Shown piece by piece: positions 50,801 through 62,100 of a DNA stretch of 64,000 nucleotides; position 1 is the stretch's first letter, and the number at the start of each line of letters is the position of its first letter. The position numbers and the translations under genes were made by a program. The DNA lies in the NCBI GenBank assembly GCA_934045905.1, contig OW203761.1, forward strand, positions 37,097,321 through 37,161,320. The letters are read 5' to 3'. The notes beneath the pieces are model-generated. The model had not been told where the DNA came from and did no database searches. It worked only from the letters and a program-made list of their open reading frames with translations. The DNA is from Leuctra nigra. Lineage: Eukaryota; Arthropoda; Insecta; Plecoptera; Leuctridae.

Positions 50801-53800
50801 TGTACTATTTTAGAACGCAGTGGGTTTGATAAGATGGCGTCTACATGTAAACAAACATTTGTCTGGAAAAGGTTTATTAACAAGAGATTTAATTTAATTG
50901 CAAGCTAGCACGTTGCACGCGTGACGTAACGTTATGGTAATTATGTAGAAGATAAAATTATGATGTTGATTTATCTGGTTGACGACTTATTGGTAATTGT
51001 TTTATTTTGAATCATAACCTACTAACAGTAACAATAAATAATCTGACTGCTAATTCGTTACTGTTAGAATACTTAGATACTATTGTTCAGTGACAGTGAA
51101 GGAAGGTAATTCAATAAACATTCGGGGTATAAAGTTCGAATAGGGCTTAGAGAACTACATCAACAGACTCTACTGGTTGAGAAACATCATGACTCAATAC
51201 CTTTAGACGAAAACGTCGTATACCTACATACAAAATTAACAAAATGACTGCGGGAGAATGGACCCAAATTAATTTAAATTGTACCGTGTTACTCGCATTT
51301 AGAAGGAAATTATTTTGTAATGGCTGTACAAAGTTTTATAGGTGGGAAGACCTCTTTATAGTTTCACAGATTTTTGAAAATCTGTTGTACGGGGTTTTGC
51401 AACTTGTACTCCGATATTTTACAAAATCGGAAAAATTCAGTAAAATATAAAAGTCCGAAATCAGAAACGCACAGGTAGTACGGAGAGATTGTCGGTTGCC
51501 CAAAATCTCACCGTCAATCCACGCTAAGGTATTAGGATTTCAATGTATTATATTCACTATACATTTAAATACAACTCCCATAGTCACATATTTTATAATA
51601 ATAAAGGTTTCCATATTTTATTAATATTTGTGATATTCGGTTCACTTTTACATCGAATGAACGGTGTTGCTTCGAACCGTCTCCCCAACCACACTCACTA
51701 AACCATTGAGTGAGTTTTTAAAGGCCAATAATAATAATAATACGAATTTGCTTTTGTTGCCGGGCCACATGTTTAAAAAAATTACAATTATGCTCAGTTG
51801 TTCACGTGATCAGGTAGATTCATTCCAGGCGCGTAGGAACTACTTTTATCATGGGGGTGATTGCCTCAGTTTTAGCCCCGCATTTTTTTTTGTTAGAATT
51901 TAATAATTTGATTCTGAGGAGGCTCTAAAATGCACGAACTGAAGCAAAGTTCCCTCCAAATGTTGCCCCGCAGGGCGGTTTTTTAGAATTGAAGCAATTT
52001 ATAAGTGATTCTGGGATGCTAAACTTAATTTTGTATGAAATAATTATCATTATTTTTTATTATAGTGGAGTAAAGATGTCTAAAATTAGTGCATTTGTGA
52101 TACCTTTCGTGAAAATTGGTACCCTTACTAATTCGAGTATGAGGAATCCAAAAATCAATAGCACCAACCTGATAAATTAATACTTTTTGCGTAATTAGCA
52201 TAATTAGCATAATTAATAAACATAGATAAAAAATATATATAATGTTATAATATGGTCTTTATGAGTATTCATCAAAAGCTCGTCATGTCTACAATCCATA
52301 TAAATCATAAAAAGTTAAATTTTTTCATTCACATAATAATTAACCGCATAATTAATTATTTTATAAAAATCGCCATTCAACAAAAAGCTTAAAATGACCC
52401 TCTCAGATTTTGATAAAACTTGGTAGCATTAGTCACAAGCTTAAAGTAAAACATACGTATTTTTTGGTTTGTCAATTTATTGAGTACTTTTGGATTTCCA
52501 GGCCCTCAAATAATCAAAATTTTGGTTTCCATTCCTTCACTTGAACTGTTCTGACTTTTACGCCGTTCAAGTAAGAAGATTCGTCTTTTTTAAATTTGGT
52601 TAAACTAATTATTGGGTACTTATTATAGTATGGTCATTTAAGGGGGGAAAAGTCAAAATTTTGGCTTCCAAAATGCCTATTCACAAAACGTATTTCTTCT
52701 AATTTTCAATGCATTATGATGAAATATGGGTTAAATGTACAAAGAAAGGAATTTTGTTATCAAATCAATGGCCAATGGGTACTTAATGTCAAAACACTTT
52801 TCTGTGTTAAGGAAGGGGGGGGGGGGGGGGCAATGATAAATTCAGACTCATTTCTTAAGGAGGGAGAGGACGAATTTCCCAATATTCAGGGTTATTTGTA
52901 GGGTGACCAAATATCAATTATTTGTATCCTAGAAATTACGATCGAGAGAAACAAAATGGTGACCCCCCCCCCCCCCCCCGCTCTATGTGGGTCCACGGCG
53001 CACGGTTTGCACGGAGCGCATATCTAGAGATAAATATTAGTTTATGAAAGAAAGGAGTAGGTGGATGCTTTAAAATTTTACAACACACTTATTACAACAC
53101 AAAATACGTTTTTGTGAATAGGCATTTTGGAAGCCAAAGTTTTGACTTTTTCCCCCTTAAATGACCATACTATAATAAGGTACCAATAATTAGTTTAACC
53201 AAATTTAAAAAAGACGAATCTTCTGACTTGAACGGCGTAAAAGTCAGAACAGTTCAAGAGAAGGAATGGAAACCAAAATTTTGATTATTTGAGGGCCTGG
53301 AAATCCAAAAGTACTCAATAAATGGACAAACCAAAAAATACGTATGTTTTACTTTGGGCTTGTGACTAATGCTACCAAGTTTTATCAAAATCAGAGAGGG
53401 TCATTTTAAGCATTTTTTTGAATGGCGATTTTTATAAAATAATTAATTATGCGGTTAATTATTATGTGAATGAAAATATTTAACTTTTTATGATTTATAT
53501 GGATTGTAGACATGACGAGCTTTTGATGGATACCCATAAAGACCATATTATAAAATTATATATATTTTTTATCTATGTTTATTAATTATGCTAATTATGC
53601 TAATTATGCAAAAAGTAATAATTTCTCAGGTTGGTGCCATTGATTTTTGGATTCCTCATTCTCGAATTAGTAAGGGTACCAATTTTCACGAAAGGTATCA
53701 CAAACGCACTAATTTGCCATTACATAGGACATCTTGACTCCACTATTATGCCGCAGGTTGAGTACCACTGCACTAAACATTGTTCTTCTGAGAGTTAGGA

Positions 53801-54952
53801 TTGTGTATCAATGTATCAGTATCAATATCAATGTATCAATGTGTAGCTACTCACCGAGTTTGTTAACGTATGGAACGAGATCCAGGACTCGGATTTCTTT
53901 GACTCGGTCATCGCGTTCTTGGAGTAAGCGCACCACGTGTTGTCCCAGGAATCCACTGCCTCCTAGAAGATAAATCAAATTCGTACATTCCAAATCAGAC
54001 AATTGCAAGAGCTTCACTCAAAGCGCTATGCCATTGGCTAGACATTGAAATTGCCCAATTTGAATTGTATAGTGTGATATGCTCTTACTCATGTATTCTC
54101 AGTCTCAATATTTGATGTTATCGTTATTATTACTTTTGCAATTTCCAAGGTACGCTAGGCTCATCATAAAAAGATAAGAAGTCAGCTATGATACAATAAA
54201 CGATTTCGTTTTTATTGCATTGTTTTTGATGAACAGTATGTGATTGTGCTCTAGAGACAACGTAAGATTTTGTAGTTAGAACGCTACGTAATGTAAGCAC
54301 TCTGGACGAATATATTACTCCTTGAAATGTCTCGATAAATAGTCATAGAAGTGAAATGATCTCGGAATAATAATGTGGGGTTTCAATACTCTGTTCAGTT
54401 TAAGTGGTCATTCAAGGATTGGTATTGGTTATTGCCAGAACAGTTTGAAATTAAGCAGAGTAGGTATTGAAAAACAATGAGCATACAGGCTTAATAATTT
54501 AATTCGTAAATTTCTAAATCAAAATATTGTATTTCACATTCTTGCACTTGCACATGCCCACAAATAATGTAAGCGGCGTATTACATGAAAAGTTGCTTGG
54601 TTCTTGGTTTTTGTGAGTGAAGTGAGTGAGTGAATGCCAATATTCTCTGGTTTTATTTAATATGCCACGATCTGCTACAAAATTATGTCAAACAAAAGCA
54701 CACTTTTTTAATATAGATCTGGTCTAATTATATTCTGGGAAAGTTATTATAATAATTATTGATTAATTAAGGTAGAGAAATGAATATTTCAACAACGATC
54801 TATTGAAAGAAAACAAATACAGCGATAGAAGTAAAGTGAAATGTCCTTGAATAAAAAGTCACACTTTGAGTTTGCGTTTAAGAGAATTTGTTAGTTTGGC
54901 CAATACTTGACATACCTGTAACCAAAACCACTTCGCCGGTTTTACGCAACAT
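47893..54952 (-). CDS. 3-beta-hydroxysteroid dehydrogenase/isomerase-like protein, 5 exons, complete
   Basis: Five minus-strand exons join with intact GT-AG sites and constant phase 1: 54952-54916, 53962-53855, 50179-50015, 49322-49077 and 48503-47893. They give 388 residues plus stop. Seen in the product: an N-terminal NAD(P)-binding Rossmann motif GGSGFLG at residues 13-19, the family stretch HCAALVSYQFP in exon 3, a YAASK catalytic pair (Y164, K168) in exon 4, the RPTLLYGEQD segment at the start of exon 5, and a hydrophobic helix (WYIPVLLGYLIAGIIEVVV) towards the C-terminus that could anchor it in the ER or mitochondrial membrane. Length and motif order fit the 3-beta-HSD branch of the extended SDR family, which oxidises 3-beta-hydroxysteroids and isomerises the double bond. 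The real substrate in this animal is unknown. The start is the only ATG in frame with exon 1 and sits just before the beta-strand leading into the Rossmann loop. The coding exons are clearly GC-richer than their introns. Introns 1 and 2 carry hairpin transposons. Confidence 0.93.
48576..48900 (+). repeat. Third copy of the GAGCGAGCG/TTTTGCACACA repeat family, in 3-beta-HSD intron 4
   Basis: GAGTGAGTGAAGCGAGCGAC, then a T tract, then CAAGCTGAAATTTTGCACACAT and a TTCATTGGTT block, in the same order as the 43.8-kb copy. It lies between exons 4 and 5 of the 3-beta-HSD gene. A shorter leader-only relative is at 54615-54638. Confidence 0.55.
51704..53770. mobile_element. Candidate hAT-like element containing a 1.7-kb foldback
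   Basis: Two parts. Firm: 52059-52695 and 53101-53749 are long inverted arms, about 640 bp each at high identity with a ~400-bp spacer. The spacer contains a G tract and a C tract. Tentative: the sequence just right of the arm, GCCGCAGGTTGAGTACCACTG (ending at 53770), looks like the terminus of a hAT element (CAGTGGTACTCAACC inverted). It is followed by CACTAAAC, and the same 8-mer occurs at 51696-51703, which would be an 8-bp target duplication. The left terminus (CATTGAGTGAG) matches poorly, so the left border is uncertain. All of it lies in intron 2 of the 3-beta-HSD gene. Confidence 0.55.
54381..54475. mobile_element. Hairpin MITE in 3-beta-HSD intron 1
   Basis: TTTCAATACTCTGTTCAGTTT pairs with the AAATTAAGCAGAGTAGGTATTGAAA end. 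The core GGTCATTCAAGGATTGG...GGTTATTGCCA matches the copy at 21.0-21.2 kb. It lies in the first intron of the minus-strand gene. Confidence 0.6.
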
Positions 54953-56161
54953 TTAATTATTCCAATGTTCCAATATCGTTTATCGATTATCACTCTCTTC
55001 GCAGACACTAACAAGAACGTATGTGAATCATGTCCCCAGATACACTGAAAGTTTCAAATATCAACCGAATACCGTTATCCAGAACTGTAACACTTACACA
55101 CCACCATTCTAGGATCAAAAATAACCAAACATCGCGAAAGACTTTCGATTTTCATAATCGCCGAGATATTTATAATCTGTAAGAGGTCTGAAGTAGACCT
55201 CAACAACCACTGGTCACTGGAAAACTGCACGCGCACACGGTTGCCAAGGAAATGGTAGAAAAATAATAAAATCCCACAAAAAATACTTATTTTCCTGATA
55301 AACACGTTCAGTCGAACCACAGAGTGATAAAACACAACATTTTAAAATGATAATACGATTGAAAGATTAGAACTGCACGATGATGTGTTAATTTCCTGGT
55401 ATTAATATAAGAACGAAACGTTATCAGTCGCTTCATTCACATTAATGGACAATAGCTAAACTAACACTAATTTGTCTGATAGCAGATGTTTATTAGTACA
55501 TTGATCGGCTATCAAGTCCGGTCGAATAGAAAACAAGTACCTTGTTCCGTCTCCAGACTGCACTGATGAGTTCCATTGCGGTGACTTATGTTGTTTCTAA
55601 GATTTCTTGTCGCTTCCTGTGATAAGTCATCGAGAACGTGTCACGAGCTCAGATGAAAGGTCACTACCAGTGTTTCAATTCAATCACATCAAACAATTGA
55701 GTAATAGGTTGCGTGGACTTTGCTATTCTCAGTACAAGCATGTACTCATTTCAATGTCAAAGTCATACACTTATTATGTCGCCAAGAATGATTTATTATG
55801 AGTTAGATAAGATATGACACGTTCCCTGAAAATTGTGTATACATACCATAAAATATATTTTATTTTATGAAAATCAGAATTCTACTTAACTTGTTTACCT
55901 TTCCTTAGATAATTGCCTTATTATCTCGATTTTTTCTATGAACCCGAAATTACGATATCTTGTCACTACTTGGTAAAAACTAAAACTATTTTAAAAATGG
56001 AAATTACGTGTATGGGAATGCATAGGTAACTGAAATGTCTATCCGGTTTTACGCGTTGACTTGTTTCCCCGAAGTTGGGTTCCTTCCGGGGTTTTCCTAC
56101 CTGCTCCAGTAACTCCAGACATCTTCAATCGTGCTTGTGTGTTGTGGAGGCAGCATCCAGT
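54953..56161. other. 1.2-kb interval between the divergent 3-beta-HSD and PDZ genes
   Basis: This interval separates the 3-beta-HSD start codon (minus) from the first recognised exon of the PDZ gene (plus). It should hold the 3-beta-HSD promoter and 5' UTR, and possibly a shared promoter. I see no clear TATA box at a convincing distance and no coding potential. The last ~50 bases before 56110 form a pyrimidine-rich run ending in CAG, a usable splice acceptor. Confidence 0.5.
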
Positions 56162-59100
56162 ATGAGTTTGTCCTCGGAATCATCTGCAGAGATTTCCACG
56201 TCAAGTGAGAACAACGACACTGAAAATATCTTGGTCAACGAGCTCATATTCTGTGGTAAGTTAGCTAATTATTAACACGTAGGTACTAGATTAGAATAAT
56301 TGGAACTAATTAATTGTATATCTCTATCGTATTGCATGACGCATTGCCGTGAATCATGTGCATATTTGATTATTTACAGGATACATATCCGGACTGAAGG
56401 AGGTTTCACAGGAATCTTTTCTCACGGAGAAATCATTTGAATCCGAGGATCAGTCCTACAATTCATTTTCAGAATATCCACGCCTAGGTAAGAGTTTTAC
56501 AGACTCCATTTCAATTAATGTGAAAGATGGCACTTATCTTTAATACGTTTTTCTGGTTTTCAAGTAAACACGTATTTTCCTCAAAAAGGTCTGTTTTTGG
56601 CTATCCAATAGTACACATTTTAGTAGAATTTATATTGGAATTAAACGTGCACTTGAACACATAATAAACGGTACCTCAAAAGAAAAGGATTGTCTGATAA
56701 AGGCTTGATGGCATCATCCCATGAAGTCTGTGCTAATGTAATATCATACTAACTCTAGTAGGTAAGCTCTGATTTCATTGAGATTGAACAAGGATTGATT
56801 GTCATGGAACCTGACCAGCAGCCAATCCGTTTTGTGCAAAGTATCGTTTATAATTGGTTTGAGTGTACGTAAAACCGTAACCGTATTGCTCGTAAAACGA
56901 GTAATTAAATATAATGGTTACATTTAAAGTTTAATTCTCTACACTAGAATATTATTATTATTAAGTCTATATTCTCAACAGAGCCAGGCTCCACTAGTGA
57001 GAATGTAATATAGAGAAGGGAGGAGAGGAAACCCGGTACCGGCATGTAGCCTACTCCTGACGAAAGATACCAAGGGGACCAACGGCTTAACGTCCGAAGG
57101 ACGGTGTTGTGAATGTTACACCGTCCTTCCGAAGGACGGTGTAACATTCACAGCACGAGCCTCCACAACCCGCGCCGTCGAGAGACTGATAACAGGTGGA
57201 GGAAGGTCGTCACACTGACCACCAAACACCCCAGTTTCTCTGACCCAACGGCAGCAACCTGGCAAGGCAAAGTTGAATGGTCACCCATCCAACTACTGAC
57301 CGCGCTCAATGTTGCTTAACCTCGGTGATCTAACGAGAACCGAGGTATCCAACACACCAGCCGTATAATCATAGAGGTAAGAAGGGTTGGGTAGAGAAGT
57401 CATGTCCATAAGACTGTATCTGTAGAGCCACCGAGCGAGGATGGTTAGTTCCGTGGTCCCTCCCAGTAAGGCGCTAACGACTAAAATCACTGTTTTTCTT
57501 CCCCCCCTAGTTCAGACCCGAATTTACCCTGAAGGCAGACTCAGGTGCTGCTACTAGTGGCGTTCCAATGAAGTTCCGCCTTCTTACTGCCCTACCTGGA
57601 CCGGCTGATAGCCTGGGGGCAGGAAGTAGGACAATTGGTCTATTTTAAAACCTCCCTTCTAACTCACATTGACCAGGTAGCAAAACATTTTGTTTCCTTC
57701 AGTCTTCAGTGAAAGAAAAATATAAACTCATTTTAGATTTTGTCCTAAAATATTTGTTCGAATTAATTATTGTAATTATTTGACACTGTTTTGTTTAACA
57801 ATTAAAAATTAGGTATATATTAAAATACTTGTTACATCATTCATAACTAAGTCATAACATTATACCATTGGCGGTGTTCCTTAGCATTGGACATGACTTC
57901 AGAATTTAAATTGGTAAAGCCGACAATACATTTTTAAATCTCTAATTTTTTTAGGAATGTCAATGTATGTGGTATTCGTTGCACTTCTATGTGACTTTTT
58001 GAAATAACTTTTTAAATTAAATATCAATTGGTAAAGCGTATGATAGAATAAATATAATAATATTCACGAGACAAGAGTGAGCCACAGGTTATGACGCATG
58101 AAACATTACGTCTCGTCTTACTTTATTTCAATAAAGATACAAATGTCTAATAGCTCTGATGTCATGCTCTGTTTTATTAAAATATTAAGATAATCGGATT
58201 TAATTCAGTTTATATTCATTGAATAATTTTTCCGAAATAAAAAAAAATCCACGTAACTGATCAACTATTCTGAAATTTTAAAAAATAACAAGCATTTTTC
58301 TTCACTTCAAACATCATTTCTCGGTGTCTGGCGAAAATTCAACATTCAACGTTTCCACTAAGAGATGTATTTATCCTTCACACGCCAAGAATAAAAATAA
58401 TAACAACCTGCCTGCCAAGTAGTGAATGATTCAGTACAAACAAACTCAATATCAATTTCATAATATTGCGTCCAGAACTCCCACGCGCGGCAACTTTATT
58501 TGAAGCACGCGCCGAATTTGAACAAAATTCACTTCACCATTCGATAGAACAAATGATAAGTTACTTAATGCTCCTCCGCACTTATCATAACACCCGCGGT
58601 TACTTTGTCGGTTTGACGAGAATGACAAACCGAGAAAATGACCGCGACAGGGCTTGAGAGGGTGGTGTGATGGAGTGGTCACCAGCTACATACCCTAATA
58701 ATGGTGATTATGATTAATAATTAACCATTAAGTAGCATTGTTGTAACTAAAAAACAGCAAAATAGAAGCCAGAGTATTCAATCATGGAGTTGTATAGTGT
58801 CGCTTCGCTGAATTCAATGTGTCCATTCGTATAGTCAATGAATATGATAGAATAAAAAGTTTATTTTAAAAACTTAAATCTTTTTGAATCTATTAACAAT
58901 TATCTTCGAACAGGAGCGAAACAGTCTCGAAAACATATTTTGAGAAAACTAACAAACACTAACAAATGGGAGACGTTACGACACGCCCACTACTTACAAC
59001 AAAAGGAAGCAACTTGGCCGTCCGAGGAATTCACAGGAAATCAGAGACAGGTATCAAAACGATGTCGCCGCAAAGTCTGTCGAAACCAAAGCAATTTTTC

Positions 59101-62100
59101 GATTTTATCCTTTTAGTTTCCCACAGAAAGTCATTGATTCAGTCAGACACCATATTCATTTTAATTTTTAAATAAATGTCATCTGTGCAATTCAATTTGT
59201 AAATTAGTAGTTTTAAACCATCATAACCAGTTTAGAGATCACAAAGATTACTCCTTGATTTTAAACTAAATTCTACATTAGAAAAAGTGTAGGAAAAGGA
59301 ACATTTGAAAAAGTCGCGTTACTTTTTACGACAACTGTTTTTAAATGGACGCGCCCACATTTTTACGGTTTTTAATTGTTCAGCTAAAATTTATCTGAAT
59401 ATCACTATTAAAGTCAGTTCTGTCAGTACAACCATTTTTTGAACACTGAATAGTAACTTATAATATCTTATACAATCTTTACAATGTTACCCCGGGTGAC
59501 TTATATTGCGGGGGAACATATCATTCTAATCGAACGGATCACTTATCATTTGTTGTGATAAGTTGTTTGTTTACTTTATCAGCTTGTCTATCTCGTAGTG
59601 GAAACAATGAAAGTGGAATTTTCGCCAGACACCGAGAAGTTCCGCCTTCTTACTGCCCTGACTGAACCGGCTGATAGCCTGGGGGGAGGAAGTAGGACAA
59701 TGGGTCTATTTTAAAACCTCCCTTCCAACTCACATTGACCAGGTAGCAAACATTTGTTTCCTTCAGTGAAAGAAAAATATAAACTCATTTTCGATTTGTG
59801 TCCGATGTGTTCGAATATTTGTAATTATTTGAACTTACTGACTTGGTCCTCCTATTTGAAACAATTAAAAATTATTTAATAAAGTACTTGTTACATCATT
59901 CATTACATTACCATTGGCGGTGTTCCTTAGCATTGGACAAGACTCAAAAATGTTAATGGATGAAAAAAGTCGACAATACATTTTTAAATCACTATTTTTT
60001 TTAGGAATGTCAATTTATGAGGTATTCGTTGTACTTCTATATGAATTTTGAAATAACTTTTTTAAATTAAATATCAATTGGTAAAGCGTATGATAGAGTA
60101 AATAAAATAATATTCACGAGACAAGTGATTTATCCGTGAATTAGCGATCGGATGTTTAATTCTCATTCAGTTGACAGTGACATCCTTGTATTGAGGCTTG
60201 CCGCCATACCTGCATCAGATATTCAAGTAATGATAAGTAAATACTTTTTTACCTCATTTTAGGAATAATAAATTCATCATGGTTATTGGAACATTTATCA
60301 ATACGTGCATAAGTTGTTTTCCAAATCATCATGTTGATTTATGGGAACTGGCACGTATCAATAGCAAAATAGAAGCTAGAAAGAATTCAATGAAACCAAT
60401 GTGTTCATTCGTATTCAATGAATATGATGACATAAAAAGTATATTTTAAAAACTGACATCTTTTTGAGTATACAGAATAGTCTTCGAACGGGAGAGAACA
60501 GTCTGGATCTGGAATACATATTTTGAGAATAACATACTATTCTAACAAATGTGAAAAATTTTGGCATTTTCGGCATGCCCACTTACAACAAAAAAGCCAA
60601 GTTAGCCGTTCTAGTTTTTTATGGCCTTCTCATCTGTGCAATTCAAATTGTAAATTAGAACCTACCCATGTACTTTAAGCCACCATAAATAGTTTCAATT
60701 ATTTTTATTTACTTACTACTAGATTTTAAACTAAATTCTACATTAGAAAAAGTGTTGGAAAAGCAGCATTTGAAAAAATCGCGTTACTTTTTATTTTTTT
60801 TATAATTAATTAAATTTATGATCATCTACCGGGTGTCTGTAACGGTGTAACAATGTTACATGCACCTACACATTTTAACATCTATCATTCATTAAATGAC
60901 TTATAAATGAACTTAGGTGTCTACTTTTCTAAGAACTCCAATTTGCATAGTCATTCTGAAGAAAAAATTCATCAAATTTGAAATGAACTGAACTTTCAAA
61001 ATGTTCGTTGAAAGTGACTTACCCAACACTTATCATGACTGATCACACTTATATTGTAAATTAATGGATGATCATCAGGGTGATTAGGGTATGCTGCTGG
61101 TGCCCCCCCCCCCCGCCCCCCCCCCCCCCCCCCCCCCCACCAATCAACACCCACAGGCTATGCCGCGGTCTCTTTCTCGGTTTGTCATCTCGTCAAACCG
61201 ACAATGTGACCGGGGGTGACTTATGTTGCGGGGGAGCATAAGTCACTTATCATTTGGTGTGATAAGTTGTTTACTTTATCAGCTTGTCTGTATCGATGGT
61301 GAAGTGATTTTTGTTCAAATTCGGCGAGTGCTTCAAATAAAGTTGCCGCGCGTGGGAGTTGTATTGCGTCTTGAACTGTCTTGTTGTGAGTTGTCTTGTG
61401 AACGATAAATAATTAATCTCTTAGTAGAAACGTTGAATGCGACTTTTCGCCAGACACCGAGAAATGCTGTTTGAGGTGAAGAAAAATGCGTGTAATTTAG
61501 CAAAATGTGAAAATAGTTGATCAGTTACGTGGATCTTTATTGTTTTTCTATTTCGGAAAAATGAATTAATAAAGATAGCCCGATTTAAATCCGATTATCT
61601 CTTTATTTTAATGAAACCAACAATAGCGCATGACTGTTATAATATATTGTTTACATTGTTGAACAAGTAAGACGAGACGTAATGTTTCATGCGTCATAAC
61701 CTGTGGCTCACTCTTGTCTCGTGAATATTATTATATTTATTCTATCATACGCTTTACCAATTGATATTTAATTTAAAAAGTTATTTCAAAAAGTCACATA
61801 GAAGTGCAACGAATACCACATACATTGACATTCCTAAAAAAATTAGAGATTTAAAAATGTATTGTCGGCTTTATCAATTTAAATTCTGAAGTCATGTCCA
61901 ATGCTAAGGAACACCGCCAATGGTATAATGTTATGACTTAGTTATGAATGATGTAACAAGTATTTTAATATATACCTAATTTTTAATTGTTGAACAAAAC
62001 AGTGTCAAATAATTACAATAATTAATTCGAACAAATATTTTAGGACAAAATCTAAAATGAGTTTATATTTTTCTTTCACTGAAGACTGAAGGAAACAAAA

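Noticed and set aside
52716..52901. ORF containing a glycine run
   Set aside because: The glycine run is the poly-G tract in the foldback spacer; no other coding sign.
56944..57319. Two ORFs with the same N-terminus on opposite strands
   Set aside because: The shared N-terminal residues are produced by the perfect palindrome at 57108-57152; neither frame shows a known domain.
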